Of a stretch of 64,000 nucleotides of DNA, positions 48,850 to 59,237 are shown in pieces. The translations under genes were made by a program, and so were the position numbers. Where the stretch lies: contig JADJOF010000007.1 in NCBI GenBank assembly GCA_016713885.1, positions 195,519 to 259,518 of the forward strand, in the 5' to 3' direction. This stretch comes from Bdellovibrionales bacterium. Lineage in GTDB: Bacteria > Bdellovibrionota > Bdellovibrionia > Bdellovibrionales > JAMPXM01. Under the pieces are notes generated by a model. It searched no databases, was not told the origin of the DNA, and worked only from the letters and a program-made list of their open reading frames with translations. The first letter of the stretch is position 1, and each line of letters opens with the position of its first letter.

Positions 48850-49077
48850 CTAACCGGCCTCTTCTCCCGTTTCAGCGGGTGGAAAAAGCCGGTTCTCAGG
48901 CACGCTAAGGACTCGGCACAAAGCAAGCCGAGTGCTCTGCTTTGCTGGTGCATGTCCGGCCCGGACCCTGTGAATTGTCGTGGCCGAAACCCTGCTCTTG
49001 TATGCCAGTTGGGATACCCCATCTGGTCCGTTTGCATCTATCCAGCTGTCTAGTACCGACCGATCAACGCGTCTCAT
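48850..49077 (-). CDS. Cro-like XRE repressor, intact second copy
   Basis: 75 residues from the ATG at 49077. The HTH is continuous: DGVSQLAYKSRVSATTIHRV, then AGHAPAKQSTRLALCRVLSV. The C terminus ends FPPAETGEEAG. It would oppose the CI-like repressor at the shared operators and favour lytic growth. The first copy differs by two single-base insertions. The TATACT hexamer ends 4 nt before the ATG and no ribosome site is seen. Confidence 0.75.
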   Translation of the reverse strand: MRRVDRSVLDSWIDANGPDGVSQLAYKSRVSATTIHRVRAGHAPAKQSTRLALCRVLSVPENRLFPPAETGEEAG

Positions 49078-49092
49078 GATTAGTATAGTAAG

Positions 49093-49150
49093 CCTTTCGA
49101 TATCAAAAGACAAGTCAAATGATTAGTTTGGTCTGTTTTTTATCGAAAGG
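49093..49150. promoter_or_regulatory. Operator region between cro-like and CI-like genes, second copy
   Basis: Same 10-bp inverted repeat as at 11161-11218 (CCTTTCGATA at 49093-49102 and TATCGAAAGG at 49141-49150). Confidence 0.6.
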
Positions 49151-49171
49151 AAACACGTTAGGCTTATTTTG

Positions 49172-49582
49172 ATGAGTGTTTACGGCGGATTAGCCGACAG
49201 AATAAGGGACCACAGAAAGGCCCTAAAATTGACCCAGAGCGGGCTTGCTGAGCGCGCGGGGCTGTCGTTTGCCACGATCCAGGCACTCGAACGAGGGGCA
49301 TCAAATCCTGAGCGAAAGACCTTAGCGGCCATCGCCACAGCCCTCGACATATCGATTGGCGATCTTTTGGGAGAAACCGTTGAGCCGGCACCTATGGCCG
49401 CTCGCTCGATCACCCAGGAGGCGGCGATGCACCCTACCCTAAAGGACGTCGTCGTGATCCTTGATAGGCTTGAATCGGTATCACCTGAGCGGCGGGCGGC
49501 GGCTCTTGCGATTCTTTTCGACGACTCTTCGCTTGCGCCAGAATCTTTCGATCTTGCTCAGCTTGCCTCAACAAAGCGTTAA
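49172..49582 (+). CDS. CI-like XRE repressor, second copy
   Basis: 136 residues, identical to the 11240 copy. Two phages sharing an identical repressor and operators would be homoimmune, which bears on how both could be present in one cell. Confidence 0.85.
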   Translation: MSVYGGLADRIRDHRKALKLTQSGLAERAGLSFATIQALERGASNPERKTLAAIATALDISIGDLLGETVEPAPMAARSITQEAAMHPTLKDVVVILDRLESVSPERRAAALAILFDDSSLAPESFDLAQLASTKR

Positions 49583-49721
49583 TTGCCTCGATCACGTCCC
49601 GCACAGTGCCGCCCTCAATGTCCCAATCGGCTACATCCCAAGCGTCCTTTAGTGCTTAATTGGTTATGACATTTGATTAACAATTGATTGTTCAAGTCAG
49701 GCATCCATCAGGCCGATTTAA

Positions 49722-50231
49722 ATGAACAACCATGGAGGCTATGTGCAATTTGTCGTGATTCTGATCGCTCTCGTGATGGTTTTCGCAAATCAAGATGCAG
49801 AGGCTCAGAGCGCTGAAACCCTCTGGAGAGCGCGATCCCTCGAGGCTAAGGACAATATCAAACGACTACTGGACTCCAAGAAAGTAGCAAAGAAAGTTGA
49901 GTGCGAGTTCCTTATCGAGCAGGCGTTTGAAGGCCTAAATGATCCAAAGTTCAAAGCGTTTTCAAAGACCGATAAGGGTGGGTTAACGGTACTGCTGACC
50001 ATCGGCGACCCAAAGACAAAATCCTTACTCGGACTGGCCTTTCTATTCGGGGACGACAGCCGCAGGCCACTATTCATTCGTCCGATTTTCTTTGAAGACG
50101 CCAGCAAAACTGCTTGGACATTTGCAATTACGCCACTCACTTCGGGCGGCACTTTTGGTATAGAGACAAAGGACTGCGAATTTTTATTCTCCTCTGAGAA
50201 CTATCTGAGTCCATCTGTGAAGGCCAAGTAG
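49722..50231 (+). CDS. Exported cargo-type protein, second copy
   Basis: 169 residues, identical to the 11790 copy, with signal peptide. Confidence 0.72.
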   Translation: MNNHGGYVQFVVILIALVMVFANQDAEAQSAETLWRARSLEAKDNIKRLLDSKKVAKKVECEFLIEQAFEGLNDPKFKAFSKTDKGGLTVLLTIGDPKTKSLLGLAFLFGDDSRRPLFIRPIFFEDASKTAWTFAITPLTSGGTFGIETKDCEFLFSSENYLSPSVKAK

Positions 50232-50251
50232 TCCCGCACCGAGCCTTGATT

Positions 50252-50309
50252 CTGTCAGGCTTTGACAGATCATTTAAGAATCAGCCACAAGTCTGTTATT
50301 CTATGACAG
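50252..50309 (+). promoter_or_regulatory. Two 17-bp palindromic operator-like sites, second copy
   Basis: CTGTCAGGCTTTGACAG (50252-50268) and CTGTTATTCTATGACAG (50293-50309), with the same 41-bp spacing as the first copy. Confidence 0.6.
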
Positions 50310-50341
50310 CGGGCTAATCAAGGATGAGAGGCTCGTTTTTC

Positions 50342-50602
50342 ATGAAACTAAAAGGCGCATTTTTTCCAGAGATCCGAAAGGTCGCATCCGAAAAGCTTCA
50401 GATTGAGCTCGGCTGTAGTCCCGAAGTCGCAAAGATATTTCACCCGAGTATGCGGACCGATATCATCCCAGACGATTCAGCCGTTTGGATTCAAGCCTGC
50501 ACGCTCCAGCAATGGGAAGAGTACGCAGGCGAATGGGAGCACGAGGCGGCCCATGGCTTTGAACTGGAAGTCGATCCGCCGCCAGCCTATTTGATGCACT
50601 GA
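50342..50602 (+). CDS. Small rightward cargo-type protein, second copy
   Basis: 86 residues, identical to the 12410 copy. Alternative ATG at 50324. Confidence 0.62.
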   Translation: MKLKGAFFPEIRKVASEKLQIELGCSPEVAKIFHPSMRTDIIPDDSAVWIQACTLQQWEEYAGEWEHEAAHGFELEVDPPPAYLMH

Positions 50603-50736
50603 CGTTTCGCGATCATCTCGATTTCATCCTGAAGCCGCTTGATCTGCACAGCTTGGCTGAATGCCAAGTGCGCAAGTGGCAGCACCAGCGCCATGGCGAG
50701 AATCATCACAAGCACTGCGACGCCAAGCCGGGTCAT
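50587..50736 (-). CDS. 49-residue membrane protein, second copy
   Basis: Identical to 12655-12804. Last gene of the lysis cassette. Confidence 0.5.
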   Translation of the reverse strand: MTRLGVAVLVMILAMALVLPLAHLAFSQAVQIKRLQDEIEMIAKRQCIK

Positions 50737-51014
50737 TCAGAGTCTCGCTGGTCAGCTTCATCCCTCTGGTCGGCGCGCATCTCTGCGAACCTGCCAGTGA
50801 GCTCTGCGCCGCCCGTACGATTGAGCTCTTGCTCGAGAAGGATATTCTCGATCCGACGAATCTTCACGAACGCGCGCCTACGAGCCCCACGAAGTGCGAT
50901 GATCACCCGAGAGAAGGCAGTCATCACCATTGCGGCCCCGCCACACAGCGCACCGACGACCTTCACGAAGTCATCGGCACCCATTCCAAACACGGCCGCG
51001 ACTGTTTCGATCAC
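50733..51014 (-). CDS. Lysis-cassette membrane protein, second copy
   Basis: 93 residues from a GTG overlapping the endolysin stop. Identical to the 12801 copy. Confidence 0.55.
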   Translation of the reverse strand: MIETVAAVFGMGADDFVKVVGALCGGAAMVMTAFSRVIIALRGARRRAFVKIRRIENILLEQELNRTGGAELTGRFAEMRADQRDEADQRDSE

Positions 51015-51433
51015 GCGTACACCGGCATGAGAATGGCGACGACATCTTTCCGATGATTCCACGGTCTGATTCTGACAAACGCGTTCTGCTCAATCGCGTC
51101 CTTTTCAGTGAGCGTCTTCGAACCGCCGCCGCCAGCTTCAATGACGTGCTGATCATCGATCATGAATGCAATGTGAGTGATCTTGTCTGGCCTTAGGCCA
51201 TAGAACACCAAGGCGCCAGGGCCTCTCATCTCACGCTCTGAAACGCTCAAGTAAAACTCAAACATTGCCTGCGCTGACTGATCACCTTTCGGGTCCATAC
51301 CGACTGATGCAAGAATCTCTTGCACGAGGCCAGAGCAATCATAGCCACGCATCGGATCATCCCCGCCCCAAATGTATGGCCTACCGACAAAGTGCCACGC
51401 GTACTCGCAAGCAATCATCTTTTTGACCATCAT
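51011..51433 (-). CDS. NlpC/P60 endolysin, second copy
   Basis: 140 residues, identical to the 13079 copy, with catalytic Cys33 and His87. Confidence 0.87.
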   Translation of the reverse strand: MMVKKMIACEYAWHFVGRPYIWGGDDPMRGYDCSGLVQEILASVGMDPKGDQSAQAMFEFYLSVSEREMRGPGALVFYGLRPDKITHIAFMIDDQHVIEAGGGGSKTLTEKDAIEQNAFVRIRPWNHRKDVVAILMPVYA

Positions 51434-51720
51434 CGCCACGCCTCACATGATTGAAGTTTTGATTTCAAAAGCACAAGATTCTCTTGTGGCGAACAGAAGA
51501 AGTCGAAAAACATCGGCTCATCACACTGCACCTTGTGCCCATCGCCGTTCACGATCATGCACTTGCCGTCTTTCTGCATAGGCAGATACACGTCTGGCTT
51601 CCAGTCAGGCTCATCGCCTGATCGCTTTAATGACACGCAAGCGACCGATGCCATGTATGCAAGCGCCAACAGAAAGGCTATAAGCGCAAGCGTCAGGTCA
51701 TCTCTTCGTCTTGAACGCAT
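51430..51720 (-). CDS. Lysis-cassette membrane/lipoprotein, second copy
   Basis: 96 residues, identical to the 13498 copy. Confidence 0.55.
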   Translation of the reverse strand: MRSRRRDDLTLALIAFLLALAYMASVACVSLKRSGDEPDWKPDVYLPMQKDGKCMIVNGDGHKVQCDEPMFFDFFCSPQENLVLLKSKLQSCEAWR

Positions 51721-51901
51721 CTCGTAGTTCTTTCGCGGCTTTGATTTTGTCATCCTCAGTCCTTGCCATCTTTGCCTGTTCAACCAAAAGCCTGACCTGT
51801 TCAAGATCCGCTGCATTCGTGCGTTTCACCTGCGCTTCGATGATGAGATCGATCACGCGCTGAAGTGCGATGAGAAGCTCGATGATCTTGACTACGGTCA
51901 T
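51698..51901 (-). CDS. Lysis-cassette helical protein, second copy
   Basis: 67 residues, identical to the 13766 copy. Confidence 0.55.
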   Translation of the reverse strand: MTVVKIIELLIALQRVIDLIIEAQVKRTNAADLEQVRLLVEQAKMARTEDDKIKAAKELRDAFKTKR

Positions 51902-52050
51902 TCTGGTTTTGGCTCTTTGCCGAGTAGCTTTTTTGACACGTTGATCACGAACTGCAAAATGCCGTTCGACTTCAGTGCCGGGATAAGCGCAAGAGCCTCG
52001 CTCACTGCGAGAAGTGCTGCTAAGATGATGACCAGTGATTCATTTTCCAT
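51898..52050 (-). CDS. Holin-like protein, second copy
   Basis: 50 residues, identical to the 13966 copy. Its ribosome site lies in the TGTTTACTCC motif at 52051-52060; a second motif is at 52073-52082. Confidence 0.58.
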   Translation of the reverse strand: MENESLVIILAALLAVSEALALIPALKSNGILQFVINVSKKLLGKEPKPE

Positions 52051-52108
52051 TGTTTACTCCTTTGAAGTTACGTGTTTACTCCGACGATCCATTCAACGTG
52101 TGCCTTCA

Positions 52109-53929
52109 TTAGCGGGGTCCACTCAGGAAAACCGTTGCGGCAGCGGAAGTACACGCTGACCCGGAACAATAGTACGAAATCGTGCATGCCGTTGCCGACG
52201 TGCAATTTGCCGCCGGTTTTGTGTCATTCGCCGCATTGGCATTTAGATTTGTAACGATATCTGGCGCGGCGCTAAACTTGCCTGCTGCAAGTGTCAATGA
52301 GCATGTTCCAGACGAGATGTTTCCAATTGAGGAAATGAGTCCGCCAAGATCACGAGTGATTGAAGACGACGATGAGCATAGAACGGTTGCCGTGTCGAAT
52401 ACTCTTCCATTTGCTATTCCAGTGCTCACGCTGTTAGCGATTACAATCGCGGGGCTATTCTGCGACACGTTCTTGATCGAGATGTACGCTCCGGCCTCCG
52501 CGTAGCAAGTGCCATTGCCAGATACTCTCTGTCCACGAAGGACGACATTGATTGTTCCGGCACTCGAGAGCTGAAATAAACCCGTTATTGTAGCGACAGA
52601 GTCGTTACTTTCAACGCTGAGACCGCCAGGCGCAATAGCATAGACCGACGGTGAGTAGTTCGTCCCATCGTACCATCGGAATTCGCATATCGTTCTAGTC
52701 CCAGTTGTCGCCGCACTCGATGCATAAAACTTTCCGGATGCTGTGACTTCGTACATTGCAGCGGGCGCCCCGGTCATTCGAATACCGAAGTCATTGGCTG
52801 TCGTCGGCGCAAGAGCCTGTCCTTCAAGCGTATTGGTCCCGAACCCTGCGACGTTGAATGTTGTGAGTGATCCACTCGTCACCGTTGATGAACCTGACGC
52901 AAACGAAATCGATCCGCGTTTCGAGATGGCGTCGATTGATGCTGTGGTCTGAGCGGTCCAGCCTACGATTGGGAACGACGCCTTTATGGTGACGCTATCA
53001 CCGTTCGCAAATGTCTGAGGAGCCGCTTGGTTCAAGACACCGTTGTAAACATACGCTTCGTCACCGCCCATGCTCCGAGCAAGAAGCGAAGTTGTTGAAT
53101 TGTATAGAACTTGCCCCGGATAAGTTCGTGTTGCGCTGCTGTCATAAAAAGTAAGCTCTCCAAGAACTGTCTCAACCGATGAGGCAGTGAGCTTTGTCGT
53201 GTCAATCGTATAGCCGGAAGGGATATTGACCGTTAGAGACGCACTCGTTGGCGCTCCTGTCACATCGACCTTGATTTGAACGTACATCGTGTCGCCGTCA
53301 CGCCGCCATTTTCCTTGATAGGTCGTGTTTGTTGACCATGACCCGGTCGGAGTAAACGAAGCCCACTCACTGATAAGCTGCGTGCTGCCTACTCGCTTCG
53401 AGCGCCCGATATATCCAACATCAACCGCAATCAACGGCTCATCGGCGTTTGCGTATATTTGGAGCGCAATCGTGCCACTCTGCGGACAGGGGAAAGTTAC
53501 GGGGTTCCATCTTGGGGTCGTTGACGAAATTATCGCTTGATAAGCTTGAACATTCGTCCCGTCATACGCGCGCACATAATGAGTCGCCGTGCCGCTTGGC
53601 ACTTGCGCCAATATCTCAACTTCGCAGTCAAGACCGTAGTAGCCCTTAGGAATGGTGATCGCCTGCGATGTTAGCGTCTGCCCCGATGCGCCTGCATCCC
53701 ACGTGGCAGAACCTTTGCCAGCAAGTAAATTGGTGCCGCTTGTGACTGCCGCAAGCGTGCCGCCCGATGCGGTCCACTTGGCTTTGCCTGATTCGAATCC
53801 TGAGTTGTACGGTGCGAGCAGGTTCTCAAACGCAAGCTCCTGACGATCGAAGTCAGTCAGTGCCGCATTTGCGAGAATCGGATTGAGTACCGTTAGAAGA
53901 ACCAAAAGCCATTGAGTTATGAATCTCAT
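52109..53929 (-). CDS. Fibre-like protein with signal peptide, second copy
   Basis: 606 residues, identical to the 14177 copy. Confidence 0.74.
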   Translation of the reverse strand: MRFITQWLLVLLTVLNPILANAALTDFDRQELAFENLLAPYNSGFESGKAKWTASGGTLAAVTSGTNLLAGKGSATWDAGASGQTLTSQAITIPKGYYGLDCEVEILAQVPSGTATHYVRAYDGTNVQAYQAIISSTTPRWNPVTFPCPQSGTIALQIYANADEPLIAVDVGYIGRSKRVGSTQLISEWASFTPTGSWSTNTTYQGKWRRDGDTMYVQIKVDVTGAPTSASLTVNIPSGYTIDTTKLTASSVETVLGELTFYDSSATRTYPGQVLYNSTTSLLARSMGGDEAYVYNGVLNQAAPQTFANGDSVTIKASFPIVGWTAQTTASIDAISKRGSISFASGSSTVTSGSLTTFNVAGFGTNTLEGQALAPTTANDFGIRMTGAPAAMYEVTASGKFYASSAATTGTRTICEFRWYDGTNYSPSVYAIAPGGLSVESNDSVATITGLFQLSSAGTINVVLRGQRVSGNGTCYAEAGAYISIKNVSQNSPAIVIANSVSTGIANGRVFDTATVLCSSSSSITRDLGGLISSIGNISSGTCSLTLAAGKFSAAPDIVTNLNANAANDTKPAANCTSATACTISYYCSGSACTSAAATVFLSGPR

Positions 53930-55440
53930 GTGAAAGTTACCTCGCTTGAATATGGTGGGAACATCGCGTCGACCGTCGCCGTATCTGTCGCCGTATCGCG
54001 CGTGAGCCTGATCAAAATCAAATCACCGGCTGAAACTGAATCGCTGTTGATCTGGCCCGTTGATGAGGTCAAATCACAGACAAACGCATTCGGACGGTTC
54101 GCCGTAGTCGCAAGCGTCACCGCTGAATTTGTCGACGTCCGTTGGTTCGTCGTACTCGACACTGCATCAGTGCCAGTGCGAATCAGAGTTGCAACCGTCT
54201 TCATAAGCACGGTGTTCGCCGTAGCGTTACCGTAGAAAAGCCCGCGAAGGTTGATCTGCCCGCCTGCTGTGTATGTCGACGGCACTCGCACTGCTGCGTA
54301 GAGGTATTGCGTCTCGCCATCAGCGAATGCATAAACGCGTTGGCCGTATTCGCTCGATGCGACCGGCGCCAATGCGTCTTCAATCCAATTGAGTGACGAG
54401 CCGCCGCCGCCAGATCCTACAGCGATGAGCGCTGCGCCAGTATCGACATACGCCTTCGCTTGATCTGTGGCGTAGACGATCGTGCCCTCTTTGCGCGTTA
54501 ACGCATCGAGGTTCGCCTTCGTGTTCTTCGGAATCGTGATCCGCTGAGTGTTTGAAGCTGTGCCGCCATCAAAGTCAGCGGTGATTGTACCGCCAGTGAT
54601 CGCGACCGCGCTCGCCGCCTGCGTTGCCATTGTGCCAAGACCAAGATTTGTCCTAGCTGTGCCGGCGTTCGCGAGATCAGAAAGATTCGATGCAATCTTG
54701 AGCTGAGCGTCGTTTGAGACGTTTGAAAGTCCGACTTGCGTCTTTGTCACTGAATGCGGGTTTGAAGTGTTCGCAATATGCGTTGTCGCAGCTCCAGCCG
54801 AAGCGGCCGCCGCAGTCTCAGATAGCGCAGCAGCATCAGCCGATGCGTCAGCCGCCACAGCACTTGCGGCCGCATCCACGGCACTCGCCGCCGCCGCAAT
54901 GGCCGACGCGTTCGCCTCTCCGGCTTTTGTTGTGGCAATCCCAGCTTGGGTCGTAGCGGTTGAGGCACTTGTCGAAGCATTGCTCGCTGAAGTTGAAGCG
55001 TTACTCGCCTGAGTCGTGGCTGTAGCAGCGCTCGCCGCAGCGTTTGTTTCAGCCGTTTCAGCATTCGTTTCGGCTGTCTCGGCGTTGTTCTCACTGACAA
55101 GTGCCGCAGCCGCACTGATCGCAGCAGCAGCAGCACTCGCCGCCGCCGCCTCATCACTGCCATCAACTGGCTCAACGCGGATCTCATTGATCGTGTTGAG
55201 CGTCTGGTCGTTTGCATCCATGATGATGAACTTATAGAGCCCGGCTGAGCACCATATCTCAGCTTCACCGGCCGAGTTTAATATGACTGGATTCGTGTTC
55301 TCAGTGTCTCCGGCCCGATTGGTGTATGTCGCTTTTGGCGTTGTCGAGTTGGCCTCATAGGTCCAAATCTTCCCACCGACGAGCGGATCGCCGTTTTCAT
55401 CGAAGAACTGCTGCTTAATTTGCGGTATATTTTTCGCCAT
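53926..55440 (-). CDS. Ala-rich tail fibre, second copy
   Basis: 504 residues, identical to the 15994 copy. Confidence 0.87.
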   Translation of the reverse strand: MAKNIPQIKQQFFDENGDPLVGGKIWTYEANSTTPKATYTNRAGDTENTNPVILNSAGEAEIWCSAGLYKFIIMDANDQTLNTINEIRVEPVDGSDEAAAASAAAAAISAAAALVSENNAETAETNAETAETNAAASAATATTQASNASTSASNASTSASTATTQAGIATTKAGEANASAIAAAASAVDAAASAVAADASADAAALSETAAAASAGAATTHIANTSNPHSVTKTQVGLSNVSNDAQLKIASNLSDLANAGTARTNLGLGTMATQAASAVAITGGTITADFDGGTASNTQRITIPKNTKANLDALTRKEGTIVYATDQAKAYVDTGAALIAVGSGGGGSSLNWIEDALAPVASSEYGQRVYAFADGETQYLYAAVRVPSTYTAGGQINLRGLFYGNATANTVLMKTVATLIRTGTDAVSSTTNQRTSTNSAVTLATTANRPNAFVCDLTSSTGQINSDSVSAGDLILIRLTRDTATDTATVDAMFPPYSSEVTFT

Positions 55441-55446
55441 AATTCC

Positions 55447-56544
55447 TCAGAGTTCGAATGCGATGAGTTTCCAGTTTTGCAGACCGATCGTGAACGCGGC
55501 GTCTGTGACTTTCGCTTGGACGAGGTATGTGTAGGTGCCAGCCGCAGGGACATCGATCGTCCAAGGCCCAGACGGGCTGACCACTGTGCTACCTGCCGCA
55601 CGGGTCGCAAGTGCTGAAACGTACAACTCAGAAATGCTCGTACTGTCGCGAAGTATCTGAATGAGGCCATCCCATGCTCCGCTGAAGTCCTCGACGTCGC
55701 CCAATCGACTCTGAAGGTTAGCTATGACCTTGAGCACTGAATTGCCTTCGTCCTTTGACGCAAATCCATACGCAGTACCAGCCCCGGAACTGACGAAGTC
55801 CTGAATTGCATAGTCCGGCGTTACGGGCGCAGTGTGCGTCAATCCAGTCAGTGTCGACGGAGTATTGGCGCCAGGGCCTCCGATGCTGATGTAGGATTGC
55901 GAACCCTCGCCGCCAGCCGGAATCATCCCGACAAATACTGGGCGTCCGGTTGTCGTGATTGAAACTGAAAGATTGGTGACATTCCCAAATGTCGCGACGG
56001 ATCGCGAGTACGTGCCGCACGACGAGCTCACCTGCTGTCCAAGTGCAACGCGCTTTGCTTGAGTCAGAAAGCCATCGGCCATCTTCGCTCTGCCATCGGT
56101 GTCAGCGGTCAAAATGCCAGTCGCAAGCTTCGGAAGAGTGATGAACCCATCTTCCATCTTCGCCCGGCCTTCAGAAGTCGCCGACAAAAAGCCGTCTTCC
56201 ATTCTCGCTCGGCCAGCCGTACTTGCGTGCAGAAGCACTGACGGCATCATCGCGAGCGTGATCGAGTTCGCATTGTTGTGCGCAACGCCGTCTTGCGTCC
56301 ATTGAACGACGTCGTTCGAGTCCTTAAGCACAAGCTTATATGACCCGCTGCCAAGCCAGATCGTGCCGACGCCTTCGCTATCGAGGATCAATGGATTGTC
56401 GTTTGTCGTGCCCTCATCTCGATCAGTGTACGTGGCAAGCGGCGTCGAAGTCCCAGCCTCATAAGTGTAGAGTTTGCCAGCCGCCAGCGGATCACCGTTT
56501 GAGTCAAGAAACTGATAGCGCGGGTTTACGAATGGATGCGCCAT
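55447..56544 (-). CDS. Second tail fibre, intact copy
   Basis: 365 residues. N-terminal particle-binding module (1-95, FLDSNGDPLAAGKLYTYEAG; NPLILDSEGVGTIWLGSG), three GRAxMxDGF repeats (about 111-165), then a distal region with VTPDYAIQDFVSSGAGTAYG, then LKVIANLQSRLGDVE and a beta-rich end (SPSGPWTIDVPAAGTYTYLV). The A-run that is one base shorter in the first copy has five A here and the frame is open. It is one of two fibres with related N termini, so both may attach to the same tail site. Confidence 0.85.
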   Translation of the reverse strand: MAHPFVNPRYQFLDSNGDPLAAGKLYTYEAGTSTPLATYTDRDEGTTNDNPLILDSEGVGTIWLGSGSYKLVLKDSNDVVQWTQDGVAHNNANSITLAMMPSVLLHASTAGRARMEDGFLSATSEGRAKMEDGFITLPKLATGILTADTDGRAKMADGFLTQAKRVALGQQVSSSCGTYSRSVATFGNVTNLSVSITTTGRPVFVGMIPAGGEGSQSYISIGGPGANTPSTLTGLTHTAPVTPDYAIQDFVSSGAGTAYGFASKDEGNSVLKVIANLQSRLGDVEDFSGAWDGLIQILRDSTSISELYVSALATRAAGSTVVSPSGPWTIDVPAAGTYTYLVQAKVTDAAFTIGLQNWKLIAFEL

Positions 56545-59237
56545 CAGTCACGCCCCTTTGAAAGTCGACTATTGAGTTTCGCCACAAGCTGATTCATGGC
56601 CTTCGACCCTGGTTTCAGATCAGACGCTAGAACCAGCATCTCTTTTGCCTTCGGGTCCTGCATGATTGAATCGCGATCGATGCCAAGCTCTGGCGAGTGT
56701 TTTGAGATGTTGTCGAATCCATCGTTCGCCCATTTCTCACGGCCGCGCTTTGGCGGCGGTGCCTTTGACCCATCTTTGTCGGAAGGACCTGGCTTTTGGG
56801 GCTCGTCTGGATAAACGCGGTACTGAGACGGCGTGCTCGAATCCATGTCGAGCTCTGACGGTGCCGATGGACCGGCGACTTTAGGAAGCGCTGTCTCGCC
56901 AGCATGTGCTGCTGCGGCTCGTCCAGCTAGGACAGTCGATTTGAATTGTTGAATCAGCTCAATCTTTAGAGGCTCGGGAATGTCTAGGGAGCGAATCGCA
57001 TTTGGCGAAATCGTTCTCATTTTCAAAACGCCGTCCAAGACCCTTTTTGTTACGGCCGGTCCGTAGACGTCCATCATCGCGCCGGTTACAGCGCCGAACG
57101 CCATGCCGACCGGACCGCCTAAAGCAAAGCCCGCTGCGCCGCCAGCGCCGCCCTTGCCCGCCGCTGACTGTGCCAGATTCCCGATCACAGACCACAAGTT
57201 AACATTCCGAGATCCATTAAATGCGGTCTTCGTAAATGCTGCCGCGTCACTTGCAGCGCGAACCGCCTCGACGAAATCTTGATCGGACAGATCAGAAAGA
57301 TCTTGAAGAGTCTTGGTTGCGAATTTCCGACCTTGGGCGACTTGCTTTAGTTTCGACTCGGCCGACTGCTCGCCGAATCCTTTGAATTTACCCGCCAGGT
57401 CCTTTGCGGTCTTTAATTTCGCTTGTGCAGACTTCTGATTAAAGAATGCCGCACTTCGTTCGATTGATTTTTGAATCTCCCTAGGCTTTGCCAAGCGTTT
57501 CGCGGACGCCGCCTGCATTTCTGATTGCCTGAGCATCGCGTTTTCTGGGAGAGATTGTCTAATGCCTTCAAGCTTCATCGGGCTTCTCAGCGTTCGCTGT
57601 GCTCCGACCATTTCATCAACGGTTCGCGGCAATGCGCCGCCTTGTTTTTGAGCAAGCTTCTGCAGCGTCTCGAGCTCGTACTTTGCCGACGGCTTGCCAA
57701 TACTTTGAAGCCGATTGAACCGAGCCGAATCAGCTCCGAATTGTTTCGTCGCGTTCGACAAAACTCCAGTATCATCGGCGACGGTAAGCATCTTTTCTTT
57801 GTACGCCGGATTCTGCTTTAGCTGTTCATCGAGTCCGCCTCGAATCGATTTGAATGCTCTCTGAACGTCGTTAGTGAAGAGGCGAGAATCATAGATGATC
57901 TTTTCGGCCTGATCGATTTGTTGGATTATTTGCTTTGCGTCAGCCGCGCTCATGCTTGACGGCAACTTCCCGAGCGTGTCGCGAAGCCCTCGAATTTCTG
58001 CCTGAGCAGCTCGTGCCTGCGGAGTTGATGGCGCAACGCCTGCAACATTCAAGCTCTCTTCAGCTTTTTTCAGCCCATCCCAAGTACCCTTGAAGTTGAT
58101 CGGCTCTTTCTGTTGTCGCAATATTTCGTAGGACTCGTTTGAGCCCTTTACGACCTTCTCTTTTAAGTTATCAATTGCATCGCCGATCATCGGCTCAACA
58201 CGCGAAGGCGATGCTTTTTCTGTTAACACCTGCTTTTGTGAGCTGAATGATTCATCGAGAAGCGTCCGAGCTTTCTGGACCTCTTCCATCGCCTTAGCTT
58301 TACCCTCGACGCGTGAATCTTTAATGCCTGCGGCGACTTCGTCGAGTTTTGACTTCGCTGAATCGTAGCCGATTTTGGCGTTATCAAGATCGTCGCCCAG
58401 TCCATTCACGACCTTAGTCACTTGCTCATAGAGCTCATCAAATGTGCTGGCGTTTCGAATGCGCTCTGGGTTTTGAAGGTACGAGTCAATGACCTCTTCT
58501 TTGACGCCACCGACCGCGCTCAGTATCTTCTTTGGCGCCGCCGCTGCGAGCTTTCCAGCGCCCTTTAATACTTTGCCGCCGACGTGCAAAGCGCCTGGCA
58601 TCAGGGCGCCAGTGACTCCGTTGATTGCCGCATTCTTCGCGCGAGCGCCGACATCGGTAAACCCAGTTTCAGGAGTGTATGCGGTACCGAGCAGAACGCC
58701 TTCAGCACCAAGCCGTGCGCTTTGAGCCCCTATGCTTGATCCAGATGCGAATCGTGCAGCTTTCTCTAAAGCATTAACCCCTGCAGCACCTTTGATCCCT
58801 GCGCCAACTGCCTTGGACGCAGCCGATCCAGGCACGACAAAGCCAGCGAATTGACCGCCCATGGCATAGCCTGGTGCCTTTTCTTGAAGATCCTTGCCTT
58901 GCTGTCTGAATTTATTTACGCGATCAGAGAATTTCGTTTCATCTGCATCTGATCCGCTTAGCGCTTGCGATGCCATGTCCGATAGAACTTCGCCGCCTGC
59001 TTTCAAATATGGGAGCGTCCCGATTGATGCGCTCTCGGCATAGCCCTCTGTTGCCGCGCGAAGCTTGTCGCCAGCACTCGGTACCGATGGCTCCGTAGAC
59101 GAATCGGTCGGCGCCCACTGGTCTTGACCAATCTTTTTATAGACCTCACCGGTTTTCGCCGTGCGCGTTACTGGCTCCCAGTGATCAGGGCCAACTTGGT
59201 GATAGAATGTCCCGTCTTTTGCCTGGCGCTCCATCAT
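56544..59237 (-). CDS. Large ejection protein, second copy
   Basis: 897 residues, identical to the 18611 copy. Confidence 0.72.
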   Translation of the reverse strand: MMERQAKDGTFYHQVGPDHWEPVTRTAKTGEVYKKIGQDQWAPTDSSTEPSVPSAGDKLRAATEGYAESASIGTLPYLKAGGEVLSDMASQALSGSDADETKFSDRVNKFRQQGKDLQEKAPGYAMGGQFAGFVVPGSAASKAVGAGIKGAAGVNALEKAARFASGSSIGAQSARLGAEGVLLGTAYTPETGFTDVGARAKNAAINGVTGALMPGALHVGGKVLKGAGKLAAAAPKKILSAVGGVKEEVIDSYLQNPERIRNASTFDELYEQVTKVVNGLGDDLDNAKIGYDSAKSKLDEVAAGIKDSRVEGKAKAMEEVQKARTLLDESFSSQKQVLTEKASPSRVEPMIGDAIDNLKEKVVKGSNESYEILRQQKEPINFKGTWDGLKKAEESLNVAGVAPSTPQARAAQAEIRGLRDTLGKLPSSMSAADAKQIIQQIDQAEKIIYDSRLFTNDVQRAFKSIRGGLDEQLKQNPAYKEKMLTVADDTGVLSNATKQFGADSARFNRLQSIGKPSAKYELETLQKLAQKQGGALPRTVDEMVGAQRTLRSPMKLEGIRQSLPENAMLRQSEMQAASAKRLAKPREIQKSIERSAAFFNQKSAQAKLKTAKDLAGKFKGFGEQSAESKLKQVAQGRKFATKTLQDLSDLSDQDFVEAVRAASDAAAFTKTAFNGSRNVNLWSVIGNLAQSAAGKGGAGGAAGFALGGPVGMAFGAVTGAMMDVYGPAVTKRVLDGVLKMRTISPNAIRSLDIPEPLKIELIQQFKSTVLAGRAAAAHAGETALPKVAGPSAPSELDMDSSTPSQYRVYPDEPQKPGPSDKDGSKAPPPKRGREKWANDGFDNISKHSPELGIDRDSIMQDPKAKEMLVLASDLKPGSKAMNQLVAKLNSRLSKGRD